Source: Effrenium voratum
Taxonomy: Eukaryota; Sar; Dinophyceae; Suessiales; Symbiodiniaceae
Direction of reading: 5' to 3'
NCBI GenBank assembly: GCA_963377175.1
Contig: CAUJNA010002124.1
Span: 1 to 64,000 of the forward strand
Length of the DNA: 64,000 nucleotides
Part shown: positions 20,881 through 32,480 of the stretch, one piece after another
Layout of the letters: every line of letters begins with the position of its first letter
Position numbering within the stretch: the stretch's first letter is position 1
Translations under genes and position numbers: made by a program
Notes under the pieces: model-generated
Databases searched by the model: none
What the model was told of the DNA's origin: nothing
What the model saw: the letters and a program-made list of their open reading frames with translations, nothing else

Positions 20881-21110
20881 GCGTCGCGGTCGTCGTCGGT
20901 CGTTGGTCGGTCGTCGGCCGGGGGAACCCTTTTTTCCTCTGTTTTTTTAGCTCGCCTTGCAGAAACGCAGCTACGGCAGGCACGAGGCTCCTTGCAGCAC
21001 TTTAGCTTTCGGATTCTTCGCAGGACAAGGTCGTTTCCTGGACGGACGAGTGTCAGAACCCCCTCAGCTGCATCAAAACCCGTTTGGAGAATCCCCTCTT
21101 ACACAGAGGG
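20386..21110. mobile_element. Second foldback element with microsatellite loop
   Basis: The left arm, about 20,386-20,525 (GCGACCTCGTCCTGC ... GCAAGGCGAG), is an imperfect reverse complement of the right arm, about 20,936-21,110 (CTCGCCTTGC ... GCAGGACAAGGTCG). The arms belong to the same family as 2,114-2,214 and 6,061-6,441. The loop 20,530-20,930 is (GTC)n/(GGTC)n simple sequence. Confidence 0.7.
20530..20930. repeat. GTC / GGTC simple repeat
   Basis: (GTC)n and (GGTC)n tracts with GCC interruptions. They are open in all plus frames and in at least two minus frames, which explains ORFs of up to 247 codons here. Confidence 0.95.
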
Positions 21111-22500
21111 ACCAAGGTTTGCAACCCCACGTGCCTTTTTTCGCGCCAAACGCGATTGGAGTGGAGTGGATTTGCCGGCGTGCAAAGCAACCAAAAGAAC
21201 GCAGAGTGGAAGGACCAGGTGCGCAACACAGCCCGCAGAAAAAGTTTAAACTCGGTTTCAAAAAATTGCAAAAAACAAATTCGGGGTTGCTTTTGTTTGG
21301 GGTTTCCAACAGGTTTTCAAAGGGTCATTTCATGCCGTGGTCTGGGTTTCCTGCCCAGGGGTCTGGGCCATTTGCGCCATGTGTGGCTTCAATTATTATA
21401 GGGGTCTTGCAAACTGCGTTTTCAAGGCACGTGACGTGAGCCTTAAAGCTAAACCAATGCAGTTGGCTTATGGACAGGCGTCAGCCTCCGGAGCTGCAGA
21501 ATACTGGCTGAAAATCAAGATTTGGGTTTGGGGCTTGGTCAGAGCCTTTGGAGGATTGTAAAGGGCTTTTAAAAAAGGACTTAGAGTTTGGGACTTGGAG
21601 GGGCTGGTGCTCGTGTTTGAGGTTTCCAACAGGTTTTTCAAAGGGCTCCAAAGCAGGTTCCGTGGGTTTCTCATGGTATTTCCATGGGTTCGTGAAGCTG
21701 TTGTTTCTGTGAAGGTTTTTTCAAGACTTTTCCAGAGTCTTTCCCTTTTCTTTAGAAAAACCAGACCCAGAGTTACCCAAATCACGCTTCATTTCGCTTT
21801 ACTGGATTTTTACAGTTCCACCTGGCCAGAGCGGGAGCTGCAAAAAGCCTACAGGCCGAGGAATTTGCTTATTTTGGGGGGATGTTGCCGGTTTCTAGCA
21901 GGTTTGACGGGAGTTGGACCTGTTTTCAAAGGGGCTTTGACAGGTTTCTAGACGTGAGTTTGACAGTTTCTGCGGTTTTTAGGGGGTATGATTGGTTTTT
22001 AAAGGGGAGTTTAACAGGTTTTAACGGGAATTTGGCCGGTTTCTAGGTCTGTTTGACGGGAGTTGGACCTTCAAAAACCTGCCCAGTGCTAATCCGTAGA
22101 AACTGGTCAAATGCGCTTTTGGAAGCCGGTCAACTTCCCAGCCAGTTCGGGTCAAATCCCGCCAAAAACCGGCCAACTCCTCTCCAAGCTGGATTTGTGG
22201 GTTGGATCTCTGACCTCCGAGCCTTACCTCAAACCACCCCGGACCACTTTGCAGGTGGAACCCTGGTAGAACGCTCGTAAAACCTTGCCTCAACCACGGA
22301 CGACCCCGCAGCCCTCGCCAAACCTGGTAGAACCCTGGTGGAACCCTGGTGGAAAATTCGTGGAACTTCACCTCAAACAACTGAGCAGGGATTTTGGCCG
22401 CAAGAGGTTCTGAAGGGGTCTGAGCGCTTCCCGGTTCTGACTGAGGGCCGAGGCGAATTCTATTTTTTTCTTGTTGGTTCGTTTGTGCGTGTTTAATTCC
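21110..22500. repeat. Degenerate GGTTTCTAG/GACGGGAGTTGGACC repeats
   Basis: Dispersed words such as GGTTTCCAACAGG, TTTTCAAAGGG, GACGGGAGTTGGACC and CCGGTTTCTAG recur without a fixed period. A related stretch (TTTGACCGGTTTCTAG) is at 45,110-45,355. No gene recognised. Confidence 0.55.
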
Positions 22501-22537
22501 GCCTGAAACCCTGTTTCAAGCCCTTTCGCAAATAAGA

Positions 22538-22538
22538 G

Positions 22539-22632
<94 letters not shown>
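22538..22632. repeat. (GAT)n microsatellite
   Basis: About 31 uninterrupted GAT/ATG triplets. Reads as poly-Ser/poly-Asp/poly-Met depending on frame; no gene. Confidence 0.98.
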
Positions 22633-22633
<1 letters not shown>

Positions 22634-22639
22634 TTTTTC

Positions 22640-24733
22640 GGGAGGTAGTCTCAACGACTACCATGCGGACATGTTAAACCAACGCCAGCGGGTTTAGTTT
22701 TGGCCTTTGAAAAGAGCGTTGATTAGGTTGGAAAACCGCACTGTTTGACACCATTAGCATCTGTGTCATCCAGGTTAAATCAGACCATTTACACGTGTCT
22801 TGTTTTCTTGCAAGTGAATTGCTTCAAGCTGACGGGCAGTTTAGATTGGCATTGAGCCTTGCCAACGGTGTTGTGGATGGCGGTGTTTGCACTGCGTCTT
22901 GTTTGCAAAAACAACGGGTTGCATGTGGTGAATGGTTGTTTGGTTTGAGTTGACCGTGGGCGAAGCGTGTTGGCGGTTCACGGCTGAAAAAGGGCATTGC
23001 TGAATTGCATGGCGAAATGTGGACATTTTTTGTGATGCCGTTGCCGGTACAGCATGCAATCTGAGCAGATGGGACTTGACGCTTTGTTTTAGCACGCCCT
23101 CTGCATAAACTTCCTTGTTTACTGCCAGAACAAGAAATCTGATGGCTACATCCAAGTGAAAACAGGAATTTATATCAGCAATGGATGGACTGACACCGCT
23201 GCAATGTAGCCATGTGCCTGACCGTCCTCGCTTCAAGGCGCAAGCAAAACTATGCAGAACTGACTGCTCCATGTCCCGTTTGTGTAGAAAGCTGCAAGCC
23301 TCGTGAAAGTAAACCGAATTGGTTCGGATTTGTTGACTTCCCTTTGAAACAGCAGAAATGGTCGGCCAAGCAAGCCCGCAAGTCGCATTTTGATACTGAT
23401 TGAAGAAACAAGGACATTTAACATGGGAGGCATTTGTTTGATTCTTCCCTGGACCGAGCAACTTTGGCAAACATTTGTCTTCCGGCAGCCGATTTGCAGG
23501 TGGGATCTTGATGGATCTGCAGGATGAGACCGGAACCCCGGCTGTTTCATTTGTATTGCAATAATACAATGAATTGTTAGATGGGGTTGAAGAAGGGCTG
23601 CCTACACGCAGTACGCAAGATATGGATGCCATGCACTTTGCTGAAGCTGGAACGTGCGAAGCAGCCACTTTGTTACTGCAATCCCGAAACCAGCACAACT
23701 ACCCTCAACGGTTTTTGTGTCCATCGTTTCTTTGGAAGGTTTCAAATCAAACCTAAGATCCCTGGCCATGAGGCGCCCAGTCCTGCGCGGCCTCTTTGCT
23801 CAGAGCTCCGATGAGGCAACTGAGCCGACAAGGTTTGCCATGGGTGTTTCGCCATTTCAGATGGAGCTTTCTTTTGTTGCGTTATTTGTGTGGCTTTTAA
23901 CCAGCAAACTTCTTTGCATTTTTTCCCCTTTCAGTTGCACAAACACTGCCGTTGCGGTCGTGAGGAATCCTCTGAAGAGCAGGATGAAGATGAGGACCAG
24001 CTTCCGCAACTTTGCATACTCGTCAGAGATGTTACCAAATCGGTTGGATTGCATGCCCAGGAGGAAAGCGACGAGATATCTCAGGAGCACGCACACGCTT
24101 CCCTGTCTCACAGCTGCCCCCTCGGCAGAACCTCAAAGATGACATGTCTCTTGAAAGTTTGGGTTTGCTCCAGCCGCCGCATATATCAAGCTGCTAGCCC
24201 CGATCTCTGCCAGGAGCAGGCGGAGGCAACGGAGGCGTCCCCTGCGTCCCCGCGGAAGGCGTCCTGGATAAATCCCATTTGCTGTCCCGAACTCTTCGAA
24301 CTTCGCAACTTAGCCGATGGATTTTGATGTGCGGCTTCCAAGTGTAAAGGCAGGACCTCTACTTGCTTCCAAGTGGGACGAAAATGGGAAATCAGGCAGT
24401 ACTTGCACGGGTGGATTTTCTCGCATGGGAACAGGGTCCTCGCATTGGGATCAATTTATCTCATGCATGTCAGAGTTGACGCTGGGGCTTGAATTCTGAG
24501 TGATCTTGGTTTTTCCACCTAAAACTCTGACAATTGGGCGTGAGGGTGAGGGAAGCATGGAACATGCGTGACCTTAGCAGGTTCGTGCTCGCGAGTGGGC
24601 CTTCGAAGACAATTGGGATGTGGAGGGGCTCGAACCTCAGGTTAGAAAAGACCGCTGGACTATGGTCAGACAAAACCAATTATTTGACACTCAGAGATGG
24701 CCGGTTTTTGATCTGGAGTGCCAAGGTTTGCAG
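22640..24733. other. No gene recognised; one long minus ORF
   Basis: A minus-strand open frame covers 22,841-23,698 (up to 285 codons), but it starts only at TTG; the first ATG is inside, at about residue 23. It is Cys/Ser/His-rich without a known domain. A plus-strand acidic stretch (SSEEQDEDEDQ) near 23,970 could be an exon of the helicase gene downstream. Both are unproven. Confidence 0.3.
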
Positions 24734-26233
24734 CTGAAGTACCCGAGCCGGCGTTGGATTTCCCCTTCGAGCTGGATCCGTGGACCTGTGCAATCTTGGA
24801 GCTGAGTGATTGCCGGCTATGAAAGGAGCATGTACCATTGATCTCAACGGCTGGCTCTTGCAGGTTTCCACAATTTGGGCTGGTTGGCTGCTAGCACGGA
24901 GCTCGCACACAATGATGATTCTGCCAGGTTCCAGAAGAGGGCTGTTCGAAGGGTGGAAAGGAGCGAGCATGGAACTCAGCGGTGAATCTTAGGCTCAGTG
25001 AAGAGAGGGTTCACATGCGAGGCACGTTATGGTGGCAGCTCACACCTCCGCTGGCAAAACGGTGCCAGGGTTTCAAGTCAGCTTGATCTCAACGGACTAG
25101 ATCAATTGTTTGTTTCTTTGGTTTGGAACCTGGGCCGCTTGACAGGTGGTCGCAGAGTACGCCGTGGCCCATGCGCTGCGGCGAGGAATGCGGACCATCT
25201 ACACGTCCCCCATCAAGGACCCGGGGAAGTGGGGTCTAGTGGCATGTAGCTTACCTTGTGGCAGGGGTTTGTCCTTTGTCCGAAACGAATCATCTCCAGG
25301 GGCGGAAGGCTTTTCTATTTTTTGTGTATTTTTTGCAGCAGGCGCTCTCCAACCAGAAGTTCCAAGAGTCCGAAGCTTTCCATGAAGAGCGCATTGCATT
25401 GCATTTGGATTGACCCACTTAACAGTTGAGAGCACAGAGTTTTGGTGCACACTCGATCCCCGGCCAGGGGAATTGTTCATGCAGGGCCTCCGCTCAGGTT
25501 TACCCGGCGTTTTGAGGGTATCGGCTCGGTCGGCATTGTAGGGAGCTCGGGCAGACCACAAAACATCTGAAAGTTTGGAAGCCGAGATGGCTAAGGTAAC
25601 AGGCGATGTGGCGGTGAATCCAGAGGCCGCTGGGTACCAATAGAGACTATCAAAGCCAACCTCACCCATTTGCAGTGAAGCGGGGCTTGGTGCTTTAGGC
25701 AAGCTGTGTGATCATGACGACGGAGATCCTTCGCCGGAGCCCTGCTCTGGTGTCCGTGCCCGCAAGTTTATCCAAAGGCGAGAGCAATTCCCGAAAACTC
25801 CATGGAGACACGCTCTGAAGCAACACATGCATATTTGTCGCAGCCTTTAGCTTGCACAGCTCTGACCCGGTGCAGCAAGATGCTTCCAGCTATGATAACA
25901 CAGGCTCAATGCTCTACCGCGGCGACAAGGGGCTTCGGGAGGCAGGAGGCTCTGGGAGCCAGGGGTAGGAAGACATGTATCGATCGCAGAGGCATGTGTG
26001 TGGCAGGTCAAAAAGCCTATTCAGGGAAGAGCATGCCCATTTGGATATGAAGAACACCATGGAACTCTTGGCAACTTTCTTGAATCGAACATCAGGCTGT
26101 GGGTTGAAAGCTGGAATGGCTGGCTCAAGGAATTCGGGTGGCTACAGGCAACTGTCCAGATGCCAGGAAGGTGAGACATGCATGCTGCGAGCCTGCATGT
26201 CTCCTGCAGGTCAAGTGGGTCATCTTCGATGAG
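24734..26233 (+). CDS. SKI2/MTR4-like DExH RNA helicase, N-terminal half, microexons
   Basis: Eight exons can be read in order: 24,734-~24,800 (FPFELDPW, Q-motif region), 25,022-25,061 (VAAHTSAGK, motif I), 25,146-25,217 (VVAEYA ... YTSPIK, motif Ia), 25,342-25,368 (ALSNQKFQE), ~25,572-25,627 (TGDVAVNPEA), 25,704-25,735 (CVIMTTEILR), 25,904-~25,941 (SMLYRG) and 26,210-26,233 (VKWVIFDE, motif II). The order and spacing equal those of SKI2 and MTR4, 3'-5' helicases that feed RNA to the exosome. VAAHTSAGKTVVAEYA looks closer to SKI2. Exons of 24-72 nt are unusual; exon 3 seems to use a GA donor. The VHY continuation, motif III and the C-terminal half were not found before the La exons, so the gene is truncated or very widely spread. 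Confidence 0.8.
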
Positions 26234-26787
26234 GTGCTTTGAAGCCACTGCAAGCCTTGCATGTCAAATGAAGCTATGCAGGGGCTGTTGATGAGACTTT
26301 GCAACGTGTCCAGAAATGGTGTATCAGGGACTTCCGATGTCTTCCGAGCGCGTGGGGGCTACCGCGACCTGCCAACTCCGAATCGGTTTTGCTCGGCTCC
26401 GAAGCTCTCCGAAGCTCAACCGCTGGCTTTGCCTCGGCTTCCCGGGCCCATGCCGCCGCCGCCGCCGCCCCTTTTTGCCGAACGGAAAGGACGGGGCACT
26501 AGCCTTGCACAAGCCCCGGAAGGGGTTAAAGCCCAGGCGACCGCCTTAGTTGCTGTCAATGTGGATTCTCAGATTTTCTGGATCCTTCATCAGCATGCCT
26601 TTGGCACCTGGCAAAATTAACCTACATCGCCAGGACGCTTCATCGCGTTTTGCTCAGCCGGCCACCAAGCAGGCGGCGTCCAAAGCAAACTTGTGAAGCG
26701 GAGCAGAGGGAACTAGAGGAACAGTGTTGCAGGGTTTGCAACATGAGCGTATCGGAAGATGGAAAGGGACGGTAAGCAACCCGACAG

Positions 26788-27081
26788 GTGATTAAGAAGC
26801 AGAAGCTGCGGCTTCCATCTGTCCGCGAGCAAGTGGAGTTCTACTTCTCTGTAGGCTGCGCTGAACAAGCCGGCAAAGTCATATCGGTCCTTGCATCCCC
26901 TATTTCGAGCCACGCCCTAGCACTTGTTTTGCGCCAGGCAACCTTGCCGGCGACATGTTTTTGCGATCGCTGATGGATGATGAGTACTGGGTCAGCTTGG
27001 AGAAGATCATGGAGTTCCCTCGCATGCGCCGCCACCGCATCACAGCGGAGCAAGCAGCTGCTGAGCTTGCGGCATCATCCA
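26788..27081 (+). CDS. La-motif protein (LARP-like), two exons
   Basis: Exon 26,788-~26,850 encodes KLRLPSVREQVEFYFS, and exon ~26,937-27,081 encodes NLAGDMFLRSLMDDEYW, then a SLEKIMEF helix and ITAEQAAAELAASS. Together they form an almost complete La motif, the winged-helix domain that binds RNA 3' ends or regulates mRNA translation. The intron (about 86 bp) has ambiguous borders: it reads GT...CA or TA...AG for an in-frame join. The second exon ends at a GT donor. No RRM or LARP C-terminal region was found. The upstream acceptor is CCGACAG. The exons lie 550 bp after the last helicase exon on the same strand; whether it is a separate gene is not shown. Confidence 0.75.
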
Positions 27082-27734
27082 GTGCCCGGACCTCAGGCTG
27101 AGGCAAGCATCGGACCGCGTGCCACATTTTTCGAGTGTGTTTGCGCCACGATTCCCCAGCAAAAGCAAGTTCCTCTAGTCATTCGTCCGCTTCTGGCATT
27201 CGGCGTGCAACCTGTGGCTCAAGCTTGGGCAGAAAGCCGTCAGCCGACGGCGAGTGCAGCGCACAGAGCGGCGAGGATGGGAATCGCCCGAGTTTCCAGC
27301 CCTTGTGAGTGCATCCATTGCACAATGTATCCGACAGGCGTAAGCTTTCCTGTAACCTTGAACTCTTTTCAACTCTTGGAGCCTTGACCTTTGGAGACCA
27401 TTTGAGCAGAACGATTGTGAACTGCAATGAACTCGCACACACACACACACAACGCAGGTACAAAGTCTAGCTGCTTACATTTTTGTGTCAAACTGCAACT
27501 GAACCACACATATACTCGTTTGTTGCGGGCCAATCGTCCAACGTGCGATAAGGGGTATCCAAAATTTGCCACGGAAGGCCTGGCGCTGCGAACATGTTCA
27601 AGAAACGGGAGCGGCCGCAGGCAGGCGTTGGTACCGAGAAGCTGCGGTTGGTGTGATGTTGAGGTCCATACCGATGTTTGTTGGCTTGTTTGTTCAATTG
27701 TTTGTTTGGTCTATTCAGTTTATCGATTGTTTGT
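27082..27734. other. No gene recognised
   Basis: Probable intron or intergenic DNA after the La exons. It holds a short (CA)n at 27,437-27,452. No conserved exon seen. Confidence 0.4.
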
Positions 27735-27926
27735 TTGCTTGCTTGCTTGCGTGCTTGCTTGCGTGCTTGCTTGCGTGCTTGCTTTCTTGCTTGCTTGCTT
27801 GCTTGCTTGCGGGCTTGCTTGCTTGCTTGCGTGCTTGCTTGCTTGCTTGCTTGCGTGCTTGCTTGCTTGCTTGCTGCGTGCTTGCGTGCTTGCGTGCTGG
27901 CGTGCTTGCTTGCTTGCGTGCTTGCG

Positions 27927-27969
<43 letters not shown>

Positions 27970-28289
27970 GTGCTTGCTTGCTTGCGTGCTTGCTTGCGTG
28001 CTTGCTTTCTTGCTTGCTTGCTTGCGTGCTTGCTTGCTTGCTTGCTTGCGTGCTTGTGTGCTTGCGTGCTTGCTTGCTTGCGTGCTTGCGTGCTTGCTTG
28101 CGTGCTTGCTTGCTTGCTTGCTTGCGTGCTTCCTTGATTGCTTGCTTGAGTGCTTGCCTGCTTGCCTGCTTGGCTGCTTGCTTGCTTGCTTGCTTGCTTG
28201 GTTGCTTGCTTGCTTGCTTGCGTGCTTCCGTGCTTGCTTGCTTGCGTGCTTGCTTGCTTGCTTGCTTGATTGCTTGCGTGCTTGCTTGT

Positions 28290-28325
<36 letters not shown>

Positions 28326-28328
28326 GTT

Positions 28329-28369
<41 letters not shown>

Positions 28370-28502
28370 GTGCTTGCGTGCTTGTGTGCTTGCGTGCTTG
28401 CTTGCTTGCGTGCTTCCGTGCTTGCTTGCTTGCGTGCTTCCTTGATTGCTTGCTTGCGTGCTTGGTTGCGTGCTTGCTTGCTTGCTTGCGTGGTTGCTTG
28501 TG

Positions 28503-28533
<31 letters not shown>

Positions 28534-28828
28534 GTGCTTGCGTGCTTGCGTGCTTGCGTGCTTGCTTGCGTGCTTGCTTGCTTGCTTGCTTGCGTGCTTC
28601 CTTGATTGCTTGCTTGAGTGCTTGCTTGCGTGCTTGCTTGCTTGCTTGCGTGGTTGCTTGCGTGGTTGCTTGCGTGCTTGCTTGCTTGCTTGCTTGCGTG
28701 CTTGCGTGCTTGCGTGCTTGCTTGCTTGCTTGCTTGGGTGCTTGCGTCCTTGCGTGCTTGCTTGCTTGCGTGCTTGCGTGCTTGCGTGCTTGCGTGCATG
28801 CTTGCTTGCTTGCTTGCTTGCTTGCGTT

Positions 28829-28869
<41 letters not shown>

Positions 28870-29002
28870 GTGCTTGCGTGCTTGTGTGCTTGCGTGCTTG
28901 CTTGCTTGCGTGCTTCCGTGCTTGCTTGCTTGCGTGCTTCCTTGATTGCTTGCTTGCGTGCTTGGTTGCGTGCTTGCTTGCTTGCTTGCGTGGTTGCTTG
29001 TG

Positions 29003-29033
<31 letters not shown>

Positions 29034-29330
29034 GTGCTTGCGTGCTTGCGTGCTTGCGTGCTTGCTTGCGTGCTTGCTTGCTTGCTTGCGTGCTTCCTTG
29101 ATTGCTTGCTTGAGTGCTTGCTTGCGTGCTTGCTTGCTTGCTTGCGTGGTTGCTTGCGTGGTTGCTTGCGTGCTTGCTTGCTTGCTTGCGTGCTTGCGTG
29201 CTTGCGTGCTTGCTTGCTTGCTTGCTTGCTTGTGTGCTTGCGTGCTTGCGTGCTTGCTTGCTTGCGTGCTTGCGTGCTTGCGTGCTTGCGTGCATGCTTG
29301 CATGCTTGCTTGCTTGCTTGCTTGCTTGCG
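27735..29330. repeat. 1.6-kb CTTG tetranucleotide tract
   Basis: (CTTG)n with frequent CGTG and rarer CTTC/GATT/GGTT variants. Internal blocks of several hundred bases are repeated almost exactly (for example around 28,310-28,500 and 28,805-29,040). A 4-bp unit gives a four-codon peptide period (LACL on plus, QASK on minus), so ORFs of over 500 codons appear on both strands. None is a gene. Confidence 0.97.
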
Positions 29331-29403
29331 TGCCTGAGATGCTGTATATGCCTTGCCGTACTGCTCAGTCGAGTTTTTGCTTTTCTTTTGTTTCACTTTT
29401 CAG

Positions 29404-29481
29404 GCGACTCGCGCTCGGGATGACGCCCCAGAGGAGGACACGCAGGTGGCGGCAGGCGATCTGGTGGCCAAGAGGCGCGGG
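29404..29481 (+). CDS. Possible isolated exon
   Basis: A pyrimidine-rich tract and CAG acceptor precede a frame encoding DDAPEEDTQVAAGDLVAKRRG, with a GT immediately after CGCGG. Composition and flanks look like an exon. It could belong to the La-motif gene upstream of the CTTG tract, but no homology was recognised. Confidence 0.3.
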
Positions 29482-29489
29482 TGGGGAGG

Positions 29490-31460
29490 TTGGGAGATGT
29501 GACAAGCACCGATGAGGCGTGGATCGTGTCCATCGGTCACAGATAGCTGTGCTTTGCCTGACGATCTTTCAGCTCAACCTAATTTATCATCTGGTCAGCT
29601 GGATTTGTTTTCTTTGAGATTGCGGTTGGGCAAGTGGGTTTGAAGAGGCCAATAGAAGGCAGCTTTCAGCAAAGGTACATGCTAGGGCTCAACTGCGAAC
29701 TTGCCAAGACGTTGCCCAAGAAAGATTGGAGAAGTGAAGTGCCAGGCTGTATGCAGGATGAGAAGTATTCGAGCGACTTTTACTTGCGATTTTCAATACT
29801 ATACAAAATGTTTGGTTGACACGTGCAATGCACATTTTCTTCCACCAAAACAGTATCTTTGAAGCACATACACGTGTTCATAGCCTCCCAAAGTTTGTCG
29901 GCTAACGTTTGTCTCCGTTACCCAGAAACTTCATGCCAAGGCATACATTTGAGCCACCGCCTGAACTTTCGTCAAGCGTGTGCATTGTTTCATGTTATTT
30001 TGATGACTTCCTCAAAGCCTCCCAAACTCCTGGCATCCAGTTTTCAGGCTGACATGCCCCATTCCTGGTCTTCAGCAAGTCACTAAGAAAATGTAAGGGC
30101 CCAAGGAGAATCTTTCCCATCATTCAGCGAGCGGCTCTGTTGCCGTCTTGGTAGGTCGCGGCGAGGCACTGTGACAGCAACCTCCAGCACTAACGAAGGC
30201 GTGGGCAGGTTGACCCACGCGAAGCAGCTGAAAGTGCCAAGCGGGGATTCTGAGTACGCAACGAAGCCCTTGTCAAGAATGTATGCGCCACAAGACAACC
30301 GAAAGTAGATCAGGCGTTCCAATTGCAGAGCTCAATACCGAGCCAGGGAGTTTTTGCATGCCGAGGGGCGACTCAGGCAGTTGAGTTCCAAGGACCACCA
30401 TCAGCTTTAGCATTCCAATTGAGTTTGAGTTGTTGCTTTGCAAAACGTTTTCCAAGCCACCTTGAAATGTGTAGAGTAAGAGCGCTGCCAAGCAGCACAT
30501 TTGATCAGCCATATCAGCCCAAACGGATCCAGCTTCTGCCAGCCTCAATTTATCCGCAGCCGCGTTGCAGTTGCGTTGCAGGCCATGCTCTGTTTGGGAT
30601 CCACTTCCATCTTCCAATTTGCTCCTTTGATAGCTATCATCCCGTGATAGCTCGAAGGCGGCACAATTGCCGCCTCCTCTCGGAAAGAGATGTCCGAGAA
30701 TGCAACTCGGCATCGACGGAGCTTTGCTTGTATTCATGTATTCGTTACTCAAAGAACTCCCGCGGCTTTGGGCTTCGTCCAGCCGCAAGGAGCTGGCAAG
30801 CAGAACCCAAGCTAGATGTGTCGCAACGTTTGTTGGGAAACCGCAATAGACATGTTTGTACAGCGGACAGAAGCAGAGTTCATGGTGGTTGCTAGAAGGA
30901 ACCATAGCAGGTAGAGAAAGCATGTTTTTCTTTTGCAAGGCTGGACCGGGCGTCATTCATACGTTATCATAAAACATGATAGTATGAGGAGTTTCTGTGT
31001 ATTCACAGCTGGCGATCTAGGGCCAAAACAGCAGCCATCTTGCACCGCAAGTATTTGCACAGTTCTATACGTGAAGCGACTATCCTTGCACAGCGCTAAT
31101 TGCACTGCGATTGTGTGGTTGCACGGGTGGCTTGGACAAAACTATTTGAGCGGCCCCAACTGGGAGTGCAACGGAAGTTGCTCATTCTCAAGGGAAGTGG
31201 CAGTTTAGTTGGGCTCACGGGTGGCTGTGAGTTGTGGGTATGCAGGAGCCAACTGGGATGTCTTTCTGGTTTGACAGGCACAATTGTCAACCTACAAGAG
31301 TCAGCCTTTTGTATGTTTGCATTTGGTGATGCGCTTTTGTCTATGTAATCTGAAGACGACGCACACACTGTTCTTTCTTGGGGAACGGCGAATGTTGGCT
31401 TTCTACTGGAGGGCTATTTTTTTTTCGAGATTTTTTCCCGTTTTTATAAAGGATTTTTCC
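29490..31460. other. No gene recognised
   Basis: Unique, moderately AT-rich sequence with short unlinked ORFs on both strands. I found no protein motif, repeat array or convincing exon. Confidence 0.4.
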
Positions 31461-31469
31461 TGGATTTCA

Positions 31470-31680
31470 TCTTATTTGGCTTCTTAGCTTCTTGGCTTTT
31501 GGGCCTTTGGCTTCTTGGAGTCTGGGCCTTTTTGGCTTCTTGGCTTTTTGGTTTGTTGGCTTTTGGCTTTTTGGCTTTACTTTATTTTGTGGCTTCGGCT
31601 TTCTGCATCCTCAGCATCACCAGTATCAGCTTTTGGCTTTTTGGATTTTTGGTTGGTGGCTTCTTGCCTCCCAGGTTGCT
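31470..31680. repeat. GGCTT(T/C)TTGG decamer repeats
   Basis: Repeats of GGCTTTTTGG/GGCTTCTTGG. The same family is at 48,665-48,985. The minus strand reads as a Lys/Ser/Ala/Pro-rich low-complexity peptide. It is followed at 31,685-31,735 by a G6/C8 hairpin of the G-run family. Confidence 0.8.
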
Positions 31681-31779
31681 GAAGATGGGGGGGCTGCGCC
31701 CCCCCCAACCCCCCCCTCGTTACAGGGCTGTTGTTTGGCTTTCTGATGACTTCAAAAGGCAAGCCTCAAATTCTGAACG

Positions 31780-32480
31780 AACCCCAATGAATCCAACGCC
31801 CACCCTAAACCCACGTTTTGGCCCCAAAACACCTTAAACCAACTAAACCGCCTAAACCCACCCTGAAACGCCACTAAAACCAGAACCTTAAAACCAAACC
31901 GCCAACCCCAAAGAAATTCTAAAGAAACTTTGAACCCGCCAGACTCCCTAAAGAAACTTCTAAACAAACCCACTCTAAACCAGTGATAGACTATCCCTAA
32001 ACCAACTCTAAACCTACCCTACACCAACCCTAAGCTACTTCTTAAACCCACCCTCACCCCACCCGAAACCAACCCTAAGTCCGCACTAAACAAGCCTTAA
32101 ACCCCCCCCCCCCCCCCCCTAAACCACCCCCACGCCCCAAGCATGCCCAAAACCAGCCCTAACCCCCCACTAAACCCACCTTAAAGAAACCCCAAAACCA
32201 ATCCCTAACCCCCCCTAAACCAGCACTAAACCCAAACAACACCCACCCTGCAGCAACCCAACCGCCCCCTACCCCCCCCAAACAAACCAAACCAACACTA
32301 AATTATTCCCAAGCCACCCTGAACCTACCCCAAACCCGAAGCCCACCTAAACACAACAGCCTAAACCAACTCTAAACCCCACCAGCCCCAAGAAGCCCAC
32401 CAACCAGCGCTATCAGCGCAGCCCCCAAACTTTCCCTAAACCAACCCTAACCGACCGAACCCGTCCTAAACCAAGCAGGA
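31780..32480. repeat. Degenerate CCCTAAA (telomere-like) tract
   Basis: About 700 bp dominated by CCTAAAC/CCCTAAAC words with substitutions and a C18 run near 32,105. The complement is TTTAGGG-like, the plant-type telomere repeat also reported from dinoflagellates. It is internal and decayed, so it is interstitial or a converged microsatellite, not an active end. Confidence 0.7.

Noticed and set aside
20456..21249. Arg/Val/Ser-rich ORFs up to 247 codons
   Set aside because: Explained by (GTC)n and (GGTC)n simple sequence.
22368..22664. Poly-Ser ORF
   Set aside because: (GAT)n microsatellite read on the minus strand.
22841..23698. 285-codon minus-strand gene
   Set aside because: It starts at TTG, has no recognisable domain or splice context, and its composition is not clearly coding. 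Kept only as a note.
27715..29423. ORFs of over 500 codons on both strands (LACL- and QASK-type peptides)
   Set aside because: A 4-bp repeat without stops produces them automatically in every frame; there is no non-repeat coding sequence.
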